This document shows, in pieces, positions 51,900-59,185 of a stretch of 64,000 nt of DNA. Numbering within the stretch: position 1 is the first letter of the stretch; each line of letters starts with the position of its first letter. Both the position numbers and the translations under genes were made by a program. Source of the stretch: an uncultured Spirochaetaceae bacterium (lineage in GTDB: Bacteria; Spirochaetota; Spirochaetia; Sphaerochaetales; Sphaerochaetaceae); contig CALXLB010000059.1 in assembly GCA_944389085.1 (NCBI GenBank), forward strand, positions 1 to 64,000. The letters are read 5' to 3'. The notes beneath the pieces were generated by a model. The model was not told where the DNA came from. It did not search any database and saw nothing but the letters and a program-made list of their open reading frames with translations.

Positions 51900-52343
51900 T
51901 TATTCCTCCTTGCCCTCAGTCATGAGTGGCTTTATCTCGATAGCCGTCTTGGCTCTCTTTGTAGTCATTGAGTCCTGGATAACACGCTGGTCTTCCGGAC
52001 TGAGCATCTTGAAAAGCGTGGCTGAATAGTCATATTTCACATTGAAGAAAGACTCAGGACTCTCTCCCCTTTCCCTGAGGATCTCGTCAGCCTTCTCCTT
52101 GTCTATCTTCCTTGTAAGCTTGTAGACGAAGCCGACCTGGAACCTGTCTGATTTCATCGATTCGGTTCCCTCAAAGTCTGAAGTAGGTTCAACAGCGGAG
52201 CAGAGCTCCATAAGCTCCTTTTCTCTGGCTTTCATGTAGTTCTGACATGCAGCTATGTGAAACTTTGTTTCCTGTATGTCCTGGACTATCTCATTGAATC
52301 GGGTCAGCTTATCCTGGCTTATTTCCTGAATCGGCTTAGCCAT
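51900..52343 (-). CDS. Phage recombination-module protein (DUF7173-like)
   Basis: 147 aa from the ATG of MAKPIQEISQD behind AGGAGGGAT; upstream in-frame codons belong to the neighbour. The protein begins with a long helix (about 10–55), then a beta-containing part with VGFVYKLTRKIDKEKADEIL and a C-terminal ...TKRAKTAIEIKPL. Known only as a conserved companion of Sak4-type genes; function unknown. Confidence 0.55.
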   Translation of the reverse strand: MAKPIQEISQDKLTRFNEIVQDIQETKFHIAACQNYMKAREKELMELCSAVEPTSDFEGTESMKSDRFQVGFVYKLTRKIDKEKADEILRERGESPESFFNVKYDYSATLFKMLSPEDQRVIQDSMTTKRAKTAIEIKPLMTEGKEE

Positions 52344-53019
52344 GCATCCCTCCTGCAATCTTCTGGATGATTGCCCCAAGGTCTGGAGACTCATAAAGGA
52401 AGAGAGAACCTGACCTGTCCTTGGCTTCATATGAGCTGTCGCCTGTTGTCTGGAGCTTCCTGACGACATTCCCTTCTTTGTCCTTCTCAGCAAGAAGCAC
52501 GAACTCTTCATCAAAGAAGTAGCCAATGCCCTGAGTGAGAGTCTTTCCTGGAAGTGACGGACGGAACATAGCCACCCCATCAGCGCCCTTGTCGAATTCC
52601 ATCTTTGCGGAGAAGTAGACGTTCTTCCCCGGGATATCCCTGAAGCAGCGGAGAAGCGAATTCATGCGCTCATTGAGATTTCCGTAAGCCTGCCTGCCAT
52701 CCTTGGAAACATTGCGCTCATTAGCCAGCACCTGCTCTGCTATCTCTGATACAGAGTCCAGACAGATGGTGTCGTACTTCGCCATGTCCTCAGAGCCAGT
52801 GCAGAAGGCATAGGCCTCATAGAGATCATCGATAGTCGAAATCGGTATGTAATCGAGATTCGAATCCCTTACCGAGAGAAGACCTGATTCTGCAGAGAGG
52901 ATGACAGGATTCGGCGCTGTTGCGCAGAGTCTTGTCTTGCCCGCTCCCGGAGCCCCATAAACGAGAATCTTGATGCCGTTGGCAGCATAGTTCTTAGTGT
53001 TCAGAATCTTTATTGCCAT
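52336..53019 (-). CDS. Sak4-like RecA-fold recombinase/ATPase
   Basis: 227 aa. Walker A VYGAPGAGKT (about 21–30), Walker B region YDTICLDSVSE, and the short RecA-like core are those of phage nucleotide-binding proteins of the Sak4/AAA_24 group. These promote single-strand annealing together with an SSB. It overlaps neighbours at both ends, indicating coupled translation. Confidence 0.83.
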   Translation of the reverse strand: MAIKILNTKNYAANGIKILVYGAPGAGKTRLCATAPNPVILSAESGLLSVRDSNLDYIPISTIDDLYEAYAFCTGSEDMAKYDTICLDSVSEIAEQVLANERNVSKDGRQAYGNLNERMNSLLRCFRDIPGKNVYFSAKMEFDKGADGVAMFRPSLPGKTLTQGIGYFFDEEFVLLAEKDKEGNVVRKLQTTGDSSYEAKDRSGSLFLYESPDLGAIIQKIAGGMHG

Positions 53020-53204
53020 CACTCCTCCTCTGTCTCGATGACTGCGTCCTTCTCGAACGAGAAAACGGCCTTGGTCTCGAATGACGGTGTCTTCTTGAAT
53101 GTTGCCGTGAAGACTACCCCGCTGATTTCCTTCTTCGATGATGTCCTGATAAGCGCATCCAGAAGCTGGTCTGCAGCTATATCCCTGAGTTCGTGTACAT
53201 TCAT
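53019..53204 (-). CDS. Small phage early protein, unknown
   Basis: 61 aa from the ATG of MNVHELRDIAADQLL behind AGGAGGAAAGGATC; an in-frame ATG at 53240 is possible but would lie within the upstream gene. No family recognised. Confidence 0.5.
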   Translation of the reverse strand: MNVHELRDIAADQLLDALIRTSSKKEISGVVFTATFKKTPSFETKAVFSFEKDAVIETEEE

Positions 53205-53401
53205 ACGATCCTTTCCTCCTTCTTGACGAATGACTGACATACCTTTACTAAGCCTGATTCACTGATGAACGATGGTGCCGCCCATGGCTTATAGCCCTGT
53301 GCAATAAGCTGATGGGCCTTCTCTTCAGCCTCCTCTGGCGTTCCTATGACTATCCTGTAATCTGTGATGATGTTCTCTATGCGCTTTCGGGAATATGGCA
53401 T
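53201..53401 (-). CDS. DUF1737-like small protein
   Basis: 66 aa. The YRIVIGTPEEAEEKAHQLIAQGYKPWAAPSF pattern is that of DUF1737-type small alpha/beta proteins. It overlaps the next gene by 4 bp. Function unknown. Confidence 0.5.
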   Translation of the reverse strand: MPYSRKRIENIITDYRIVIGTPEEAEEKAHQLIAQGYKPWAAPSFISESGLVKVCQSFVKKEERIV

Positions 53402-53402
53402 A

Positions 53403-53591
53403 TCACACCTCCTCTATGTATTCGCCGCCGATAAGGCCGGAGATGCCTGATGTAATGAGCCAGACGCGGCCATCCGCATCTGCCTGTCCAAATAATGATT
53501 TCATGTGTTTTCTTTCGGCCCTCCAGTTGATGAAGGCCTGTCTGCCGATGATTGCAAAGGTTACTGCTGTTGCGAAGTAAACTTGCTCCAT
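53403..53591 (-). CDS. Small phage early protein, unknown
   Basis: 62 aa. A hydrophobic N-terminal stretch (VYFATAVTFAIIGRQAFI) may be a membrane helix. It lies 2 bp after its downstream neighbour's start region. No family recognised. Confidence 0.45.
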   Translation of the reverse strand: MEQVYFATAVTFAIIGRQAFINWRAERKHMKSLFGQADADGRVWLITSGISGLIGGEYIEEV

Positions 53592-53650
53592 TTCTCTTCC
53601 TTTGCTATACTTATGATTGTGTTGTGAGAGTATAGCTTCTCAGTTTTGTG

Positions 53651-53674
53651 GCGCCTTTACCGAGGCGCTTTTTC
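53651..53674 (+). terminator. Possible plus-strand terminator
   Basis: GCGCCT...AGGCGC with a 6-nt loop followed by TTTTT on the plus strand, overlapping the 3' end of the excisionase-like gene. It would end transcription running against the early operon; none of the annotated genes needs it. Confidence 0.35.
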
Positions 53675-53881
53675 TATGGCGATATCCTTAACGTTGTAAG
53701 GATCCGATAAATCCTTTCCTTCTGATTCTTTGAGAAAACGCTCTATTTCCTCTGCTCGTACTTTCAGCGATCCAAGCTTCAGGCATCTCAGAAGTCCGGC
53801 ATTATGAAGCTTGTAGACATCGCCCCTGCAGACATGAAGAAGCTTTGCGGTTTCTGCCATTGTATAAAGCGGCTTATCCAT
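53657..53881 (-). CDS. Excisionase-type helix-turn-helix protein
   Basis: 74 aa from the ATG behind AAGGAGAGCATCT. YTMAETAKLLHVCRGDVYKLHNAGLL...LGSLKVRAEEIERFL is the MerR-like HTH_17 pattern of excisionases and phage regulators. It is a candidate Xis for this prophage, although it lies far from int. A plus-strand hairpin with a T-run overlaps its stop. Confidence 0.75.
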   Translation of the reverse strand: MDKPLYTMAETAKLLHVCRGDVYKLHNAGLLRCLKLGSLKVRAEEIERFLKESEGKDLSDPYNVKDIAIEKAPR

Positions 53882-54158
53882 AGATGCTCTCCTTACCTTC
53901 AAAGAGGTCGAAGAAGAAAGCGCTGTCATCAAAGCCAAGCTCTGGCTCTTCCGTGAGGAGAAGTAATGCAATTTCATCCAGAACCTCACCCTGCTCATAC
54001 AGCTTCTTCCTGTTCTCTGCATTCAGTGTCCTGGCATCCTTATCAAGCCGCTTCTTGAGATTCCTAAGATAGCCAGCCAGATCCACCCTAGCCTGCTCCA
54101 GCCTGATTCGATACATATCAAGTGCAAGCCTTAATCTCTGTTCCTGAGTCTGTGTCAT
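53874..54158 (-). CDS. Phage early protein, helical, unknown
   Basis: 94 aa. A basic helical N-terminus (about 5–55) is followed by an acidic C-terminus (LTEEPELGFDDSAFFFDLFEG). It overlaps the excisionase-like gene by 8 bp. A perfect operator-like palindrome lies just upstream (54181–54199), suggesting repressor control of this operon segment. Confidence 0.5.
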   Translation of the reverse strand: MTQTQEQRLRLALDMYRIRLEQARVDLAGYLRNLKKRLDKDARTLNAENRKKLYEQGEVLDEIALLLLTEEPELGFDDSAFFFDLFEGKESIYG

Positions 54159-54180
54159 ATAGTGCTCCTTAGTTTTGCTT

Positions 54181-54199
54181 ACTTGCTAAATTAGCAAGT
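54181..54199. promoter_or_regulatory. Perfect 19-bp operator palindrome between early genes
   Basis: ACTTGCTAAATTAGCAAGT, a perfect palindrome with a central A, lies just after the Cro-like gene and before the next early gene. It shares the TTGCTAA half-site with the divergent control region and is probably a distal CI/Cro operator. Confidence 0.6.
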
Positions 54200-54201
54200 G
54201 G

Positions 54202-54402
54202 TTAGGCAAAAAAATATTTATAAATTTCTGATTTATCAATTTGCAATACATCACAAATTGCTCTTACTTCAGGAACAGTCCAATCAACTTTTCCATTTAG
54301 TCTACAAGAAAGACTTGAGGATGAAAGATTTATTTCTTTTGCCAGATCAGATTCAGATAAGCCCTTCTCTTTTATTAAGCCCCGTAGTTTGGAGTATATC
54401 AT
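54202..54402 (-). CDS. Cro-like helix-turn-helix repressor
   Basis: 66 aa, one XRE-type HTH (KLRGLIKEKGLSESDLAKEINLSS ... VDWTVPEVRAICDVLQI). GGAGGTGACATA precedes the ATG. It is the first gene of the leftward early operon, opposite the CI gene, so Cro is the obvious role. Confidence 0.82.
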   Translation of the reverse strand: MIYSKLRGLIKEKGLSESDLAKEINLSSSSLSCRLNGKVDWTVPEVRAICDVLQIDKSEIYKYFFA

Positions 54403-54416
54403 TATGTCACCTCCTT

Positions 54417-54465
54417 ACTTGCTAATTTCACAAGTAGTATAGAAACGAGGATTTTCTTCTGTCAA
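54417..54465 (-). promoter_or_regulatory. Leftward early promoter with overlapping operator
   Basis: On the minus strand TTGACA (54460–54465) and TATACT (54436–54441) are separated by 18 bp, a strong sigma-70 promoter. An imperfect palindrome ACTTGCTAATTTCACAAGT (54417–54435) abuts the -10 and covers the likely start site. A TTGCTAA half-site at 54474–54480 lies beside the -35. Confidence 0.75.
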
Positions 54466-54473
54466 GCATATTT

Positions 54474-54542
54474 TTGCTAAATTATCCAAAAAATTTGCTA
54501 AATACAAAAAATATTGCGTAAAACAAAATTAGCCTATATTAT
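54474..54542 (+). promoter_or_regulatory. Repressor promoter and operator half-sites
   Basis: For the CI gene, TTGCGT (54514–54519) and TATTAT (54537–54542) are spaced by 17 bp. TTGCTAA half-sites occur at 54474 and 54495, and a reversed one (ATTAGCC) within the spacer. The arrangement fits autoregulation by CI. Confidence 0.65.
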
Positions 54543-54565
54543 GTGTTTACATAGTTGGTGACTGT

Positions 54566-55237
54566 ATGAAAGATGAATATAACGAAAATAAAGTAGCAAT
54601 AAGATTACGGAATGCTTTGGCACACAGCAACATGACACAATCGGAACTTGCTGAGAAAACAGGTATCAATTTTAGTACTATTAGTTCCTATGTATCAGGC
54701 AGATTTGAGCCTAAAAGAACACCACTAATGAAACTTGCAAAAGCTCTTGATGTTTCTCCTACCTGGCTTGCTGGTTTTGATGTTCCAATGGACGCAGAGA
54801 CTCCTTACTACAATGCTGAAACAGGCATCCTCACAATTCCTTTCATTACTCAGAAGATCTCTGCAGGGCTTGGTGAGGAAGAGCTCCCAGAGGACTGTCT
54901 TGAGGTTAGAAGCATAGATATCCTGGCATCAATGGCGAAAGGCATCAGCAAGAAGATTCTCACTGCAGCCGAAGTCAAAGGTGATTCAATGATAGAAGCC
55001 AACATTTATCCTGGCGATATCGTAATCTTTGCCAGAGGACGGATTGAAGGCGATGGAATCTACGTTCTGGCTCTCGGTGGAGACATCCTTGTAAAGCGTC
55101 TTCAATTCGATGCCCTTTCAAATGAGCTTGAGATCATAAGCATGAACAAAAACTACAAGCCAAGGACAGTAGCAGCTGATGCGGATGGCTTGAGAATATT
55201 AGGTAAGGTTGTGGGCTGGTTCCATAACGAGATATAA
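54566..55237 (+). CDS. CI-type repressor with S24 (LexA-like) peptidase domain
   Basis: 223 aa. XRE HTH at about 10–65 (MTQSELAEKTGINFSTISSY). Cleavage site Ala100-Gly101 in KISAGLGE, catalytic Ser141 in KGDSMIE and Lys177 in DILVKRLQ. It should keep the lysogen silent and self-cleave on RecA activation, so induction by DNA damage is predicted. It starts a rightward operon with the membrane protein downstream (12-bp gap). Confidence 0.92.
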   Translation: MKDEYNENKVAIRLRNALAHSNMTQSELAEKTGINFSTISSYVSGRFEPKRTPLMKLAKALDVSPTWLAGFDVPMDAETPYYNAETGILTIPFITQKISAGLGEEELPEDCLEVRSIDILASMAKGISKKILTAAEVKGDSMIEANIYPGDIVIFARGRIEGDGIYVLALGGDILVKRLQFDALSNELEIISMNKNYKPRTVAADADGLRILGKVVGWFHNEI

Positions 55238-55249
55238 GGAGAGGGGAAT

Positions 55250-56290
55250 ATGGACAAAGAAATCACAACTCTTGATGAATTAGAGTCAGCCATATATGAA
55301 ATATTAAATGATCCAACAAAAGCTAGTATGGAAGATCTTGAAAGATTCAAGATGAATCTTCAACCCATTAGTATTCATATAGAAGACAAAGATCATCCAT
55401 CTGCTATAAGTGCAGAAATGCTATATACATTCACAAGCTATCAGGATCTTATTTACAGAGCTGTTAAGATTGCAAAGTATGGTTATACATCTAAACATTT
55501 AAGCGATGAAGATAAAAACGGTTTTACGTTATATGTTACATTCAGACAAGGAAGTCTATTCTCTGATATTGATCTGCAATCTATAATGGAATCAGCGGTA
55601 GAGAAGATGAACGGATGGCAGCTTTTTGGTGGATTTACATTTGCAGTTCTTGTTTGGGGAATAGTAAAATGTTTTGGTATCTATTCCAATAATGAGCGCA
55701 TCACAAAACAGGATTTCAACAGATCACAAGAAAGGCTGGCAGAAATTCAAGCAAATAAAGACATAGCAGAAGCACAGATCAAATCAATAGGGGACATTGC
55801 AAAATTAGCTGAGGGAATAACAATTGCTTCTTCTAATGCGCTTGAAACACTTGCCAAGGTTAATGGTTCTATTTCAATTAATGGAAAACAATATCAGCGA
55901 GGAGAGCTGATGGAGATGGCAAAAACAAACAGAGATGATTTTTATGGAAATGGATCGGAAGAAATTGACTCAGAGCCTGAAATAAAACAAAAATTCATCT
56001 CTGGCAATTTTCTAACCAGCAGAATTGATCTGAAAGTTGATAGTTCTGGAAAAACAATCGATAAGCGTTGCATTAATCTTATAAATGTTGATACCGGAGA
56101 AACTCTGAAAGGAATCGAAATTTCAGGAAAGAATATGACAGCTGAACAGCGTGATATGATCCTCAATGCTGTAGATGGAAAACCCCTTGAATTAAAGATG
56201 ACGATTGCATATAGGGATCCAGAAACGATTGATAGTATCTACATATTGGAATGCAATGGTAAATCCTTCGAGCAACCAGAATTATTTTGA
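55250..56290 (+). CDS. Unknown lysogeny-module protein with a membrane segment
   Basis: 346 aa behind GGAGAGGGGAAT, 12 bp after the repressor. An N-terminal alpha/beta part (about 1–115) leads to one hydrophobic helix (LFGGFTFAVLVWGIVKCFGIY, about 124–144). A charged coiled coil (about 150–185) follows, then a beta-rich C-terminal domain (about 200–346). Codon use is more AT-rich than in the late genes. Being co-transcribed with CI it should be made in the lysogen. Superinfection exclusion or anti-phage defence is a reasonable guess but no family is recognised. Confidence 0.6.
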   Translation: MDKEITTLDELESAIYEILNDPTKASMEDLERFKMNLQPISIHIEDKDHPSAISAEMLYTFTSYQDLIYRAVKIAKYGYTSKHLSDEDKNGFTLYVTFRQGSLFSDIDLQSIMESAVEKMNGWQLFGGFTFAVLVWGIVKCFGIYSNNERITKQDFNRSQERLAEIQANKDIAEAQIKSIGDIAKLAEGITIASSNALETLAKVNGSISINGKQYQRGELMEMAKTNRDDFYGNGSEEIDSEPEIKQKFISGNFLTSRIDLKVDSSGKTIDKRCINLINVDTGETLKGIEISGKNMTAEQRDMILNAVDGKPLELKMTIAYRDPETIDSIYILECNGKSFEQPELF

Positions 56291-56298
56291 TTGAATAG

Positions 56299-56328
56299 TT
56301 GACTATAAAATCATTAATATGCTACTAT
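56299..56328 (+). promoter_or_regulatory. Promoter of the micropeptide operon
   Basis: TTGACT (56299–56304), 18-bp spacer and TACTAT (56323–56328) with an extended TGC just before the -10. The start site would be near 56335, giving a very short leader to the first micropeptide. Confidence 0.6.
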
Positions 56329-56350
56329 ATAACCATGAAGGAGGTAGCAT

Positions 56351-56440
56351 ATGGATGAAAAACAAAAAGACCGGCTGGCAATAGCTTCGTTCGTAGTCGC
56401 AGTTATCCAGACGGTCATCGCAATCCTCGCCCTCTTATAG
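56351..56440 (+). CDS. Membrane micropeptide 1 (29 aa)
   Basis: Start behind AAGGAGGTAGCAT, an excellent ribosome site. Eight polar residues (MDEKQKDR) are followed by one hydrophobic helix ending AILALL. Size and layout recall type I toxin or holin-like toxin peptides (inference). No homologue recognised by eye. Confidence 0.65.
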   Translation: MDEKQKDRLAIASFVVAVIQTVIAILALL

Positions 56441-56454
56441 AGCGGGTACAAATC

Positions 56455-56476
56455 GGAGGGAGTTACAGCTCCCTCC
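56455..56476 (+). other. Strong hairpin between the two micropeptides
   Basis: An 8-bp perfect stem (GGAGGGAG / CTCCCTCC) with a 6-nt loop and no T-run after it. The left arm resembles a Shine-Dalgarno, so the structure could sequester it, or act as a regulatory or processing element. Confidence 0.5.
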
Positions 56477-56512
56477 CCTATAGATTATCCCCTTAACGGA
56501 AAGGAGTCAAAT

Positions 56513-56593
56513 ATGAGGGACAAGATGCAGATCGCTACATTGGCTCTCCAGATACTCAACTGCGTGCTTCTTATTGCACTGCTCCTGGAGTAA
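56513..56593 (+). CDS. Membrane micropeptide 2 (26 aa)
   Basis: Start behind AAAGGAGTCAAAT. MRDKMQI then one hydrophobic helix ending LLIALLLE. It has the same layout as the first peptide but is unrelated in sequence. It is followed after 3 nt by the RHH gene. Confidence 0.62.
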   Translation: MRDKMQIATLALQILNCVLLIALLLE

Positions 56594-56596
56594 CCG

Positions 56597-56794
56597 ATGG
56601 CTGAAGAGAAGAAAGATACCCGGGGTGGAAAACGCCCCGGTGCCGGAAGACCCAAAGGCATAAACAAACCATATAAGGCATTCTCTGTGAAGCTTCCTGT
56701 TGAATATATCGATAAAATAAAAAATACCGCGGATAAGCACGGATTATCAGTCAGCAAGTTCATCCAGGAGGCTGTTGACAGTTTCGAAGAATAA
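56597..56794 (+). CDS. Ribbon-helix-helix DNA-binding protein
   Basis: 65 aa. A basic AT-hook-like segment (GGKRPGAGRPKG) is followed by a classic RHH (FSVKLPVEYIDKIKNTADKHGLSVSKFIQEAV). It may repress its own operon, the micropeptides or int. Placed immediately after micropeptide 2 in the same transcript. Confidence 0.75.
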   Translation: MAEEKKDTRGGKRPGAGRPKGINKPYKAFSVKLPVEYIDKIKNTADKHGLSVSKFIQEAVDSFEE

Positions 56795-56905
56795 ATAAAG
56801 AGCCGCACCCTCTCCGCCAAGATCGTGTACGGCTCATCGACAAAACCATAAGAGGCATTGCTCTGTCAGTATAGCACAAGCCTTGCCTCTGTTTAAGGAG
56901 GAAGT

Positions 56906-58207
56906 ATGGCAGAAGTAACAGCCAGAAAACGTGGCTCAAAGTGGGAATACCGCTTTGAGATGGCGTCCATAGATGGAAAGAGAAAACAGTACTCAAAATC
57001 TGGATTTGCCACAAAAAAAGAAGCTATGAAAGCTGGCACAGAGGCATTTGCAAAGTACAATAAAACTGGTTTGTCTTTCGAGCCATCAGATATCAGTGTG
57101 GCTGATTATCTAGATTATTTCTTTGAGCAATATTGCAAGACCAACCTCAAATATAACTCACAGGTTTCATACAGATATCATATAACAGCTCATTTAAAAC
57201 CAGCATTTGGAGCTTACAAGCTGAAAAACCTGCAGCCATCTGTCATAACATCCTGGCTCAATTCTCTAGTTCTGAAAGGATATTCTTTCAACACTATAAA
57301 GCACGCCAAAAACTGTCTTTCTAAAGCCCTGAAATATGCTGTATATCCATGCCAGTTTATAGAACACAGTCCTATGGTTTATGTTGAGATGCCCAAAACT
57401 ACTAAAAAGGCAAAAGAGACAAAACCTGTCAGCTATGAGGATTTCAACAGAATACTTGGACGGTTTCCAGAAGGGCATCGTTATCACATTGCATTGATGC
57501 TTGGCTGGAATCTAGGGGTAAGGATAGCCGAGGCTATGGCTATTACATGGGATGATATAAATTTCTTTTCAAATTCAGTAGCACTGGCTAATCAAGCGAT
57601 AAACAGGAATTATGGGAATGATGTACTGAAAGGGAAAACAAAGAAATGGAATTTCGTTAAGCCAGGAGTCATAGCTGAATGGGCACTGCAGCCTCTCAAA
57701 ACAGAATCATCAGTCAGGACAATCCCCTTCGGCCCCACTCTAAGGGATTTTCTTCTCAGAGAACGAAAGAGACAGGAAGATAACGAGAGAGAATATGGCG
57801 AGTTCTTCTTTGTCCAATATCTAGAAGAAGCACTGGATGAAAAGAACAATCATTTTATGATGATAAGACAATGCCAGAAAAAAGACTTGCCGCAGGATGC
57901 GGAAAGAATTTTCCTTATCAACATAGCTGGAAATGGTTGCTGGACTACACCTTCATCTATACGGCATTGCATGTACCTTATACACCATCGCCTGGACATT
58001 CCTGATTTCGACTTTCATACTCTCCGTCATACCCATGCAACCAATATGATTGAGAACAATGCAGAACTGAAGGCAGTCCAACTTCGAATGGGACATAAGG
58101 ATATCCAGACAACCTATCAGATCTATGTTCATTGCACCAAGGCAATGGAAGAACAAAACATTGAAATCTTGGAACAGATAAATGAAAAGCTTGCCCACGA
58201 GAAATAA
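56906..58207 (+). CDS. int: Tyrosine integrase
   Basis: 433 aa behind TAAGGAGGAAG. An AP2-like arm-binding N-terminus (about 8–45), SAM-like core-binding domain (about 60–160), and catalytic domain with R206 (GVRIAEA), H371xxR374 (HTLRH), H397 (MGHKD) and nucleophile Y407 in QIYVH. It lies 90 bp from attR, as expected for a nagB-targeting integrase. The last codons form an inverted repeat with the first CGTGGGCAA downstream. Confidence 0.95.
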   Translation: MAEVTARKRGSKWEYRFEMASIDGKRKQYSKSGFATKKEAMKAGTEAFAKYNKTGLSFEPSDISVADYLDYFFEQYCKTNLKYNSQVSYRYHITAHLKPAFGAYKLKNLQPSVITSWLNSLVLKGYSFNTIKHAKNCLSKALKYAVYPCQFIEHSPMVYVEMPKTTKKAKETKPVSYEDFNRILGRFPEGHRYHIALMLGWNLGVRIAEAMAITWDDINFFSNSVALANQAINRNYGNDVLKGKTKKWNFVKPGVIAEWALQPLKTESSVRTIPFGPTLRDFLLRERKRQEDNEREYGEFFFVQYLEEALDEKNNHFMMIRQCQKKDLPQDAERIFLINIAGNGCWTTPSSIRHCMYLIHHRLDIPDFDFHTLRHTHATNMIENNAELKAVQLRMGHKDIQTTYQIYVHCTKAMEEQNIEILEQINEKLAHEK

Positions 58208-58231
58208 AAAGCGTGGGCAAAGCGTGGGCAA
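58191..58231. repeat. Right arm-site repeats (CGTGGGCAA pair) and inverted copy
   Basis: CGTGGGCAA occurs at 58212–58220 and 58223–58231 (11-bp period), with an inverted copy at 58191–58199 inside the end of int. The left prophage end has the similar CGTGGACAA pair with the same period. The inverted pair can also form an int terminator hairpin. Confidence 0.55.
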
Positions 58232-58278
58232 AACCTTATTTTTAAGGCATTTTCAGATGATTCTAAAATGCTAATTCC

Positions 58279-59088
58279 TTACAGCGTATTAGGATCAAGA
58301 TTAGCCTGCTCAATATCCTTGAAATATCTGTAGGTAGCGACCTTGAGTTCATCACATGCACTCTCATCGCATACGATAATCGCCCTGCGATGCATCTGAA
58401 TTGCTGAACATGTCCAAGCCTGCGAAACACCATCTTCAACTGTATGTTTGAGTGCTCTGGCCTTATTATGCCCATTCACAAGAATGATTACTTCTCTGGC
58501 ATCCATAACAGTCTGAACACCAACTGTAAGCGCTGTGGACGGAACGGCGGAGATGTTGCCACCGAAGAAGCGGGAATTCATAACTTTCGTATCATAAGTA
58601 AGAGTCTTAACGCGGGTGCGCGATGAAAGGGAACTGAATGGTTCATTGAAAGCAATATGGCCATCAGCACCGATTCCTCCGAGGAAGAGGTCTATACCTC
58701 CGTATGAAGCAATCTTCTCCTCATACCTCTGGCACTCAGCTTCTGGATCCTCTGCATTACCATTCAGGATATTCGTATTTTCCGGAAGAATATCTATATG
58801 ATCAAAGAAGTTTGTATGCATGAACGTGTAATAGCTCTGTTCATGATCCCTTGGCAGTCCGACATATTCATCCATATTGAACGTCACGACATTCTTGAAT
58901 GATATATATCCTGATTTGTTGAGCCGGATCAGCTCTTTATATGTCCCCAAAGGCGATGAACCTGTAGGCAACCCCAGCACGAAAGGCCTTTTCTCCCCCT
59001 TTCTCTCATGATCCTTTATTCTTGCGGCAATATACCTTGCGGCCCACTGCGAAAGCTTTTCGTAGTCGCTCTCAATAATAACTCTCAT
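58279..59088 (-). CDS. nagB: Glucosamine-6-phosphate deaminase
   Basis: 269 aa. It converts glucosamine-6-phosphate to fructose-6-phosphate plus ammonia in amino-sugar use. Conserved [29 protein letters not shown] (catalytic Asp) and [13 protein letters not shown] (His/Glu) blocks are complete. The final 15 codons or so lie across the attR core, so the C-terminus (...DPNTL) was supplied by the phage, ending one residue earlier than the remnant on the left (...DPNTLK). Confidence 0.95.
   Translation of the reverse strand: MRVIIESDYEKLSQWAARYIAARIKDHERKGEKRPFVLGLPTGSSPLGTYKELIRLNKSGYISFKNVVTFNMDEYVGLPRDHEQSYYTFMHTNFFDHIDILPENTNILNGNAEDPEAECQRYEEKIASYGGIDLFLGGIGADGHIAFNEPFSSLSSRTRVKTLTYDTKVMNSRFFGGNISAVPSTALTVGVQTVMDAREVIILVNGHNKARALKHTVEDGVSQAWTCSAIQMHRRAIIVCDESACDELKVATYRYFKDIEQANLDPNTL
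58298..58323. repeat. attR core
   Basis: 26-bp counterpart of attL (21393–21418) with one mismatch, lying within the 3' coding end of nagB. Integration leaves nagB in frame on this side. Confidence 0.88.
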
Positions 59089-59185
59089 ACATCCTCCTTT
59101 TCAGAGGATACCATTCATTGTCTTAGTTCGCAAATATGATTCATCTTATTTTAATTAACAAGATATTTATTCCATATACGGATTA

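Larger units (their letters stand above)
21393..58323. mobile_element. Complete siphovirus-type prophage integrated in nagB
   Basis: About 36.9 kb between attL and attR. It has integrase and repressor at the right end, divergent Cro-like and early genes, replication/recombination genes, terminase, portal, protease, HK97-fold capsid, connector genes, tail tube, tail chaperone with frameshift, tape measure, tail tip, fibres and a holin-type block. No disrupted essential module is seen except two frameshifted tail-collar genes, which look phase-variable. No endolysin was recognised. Confidence 0.93.
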
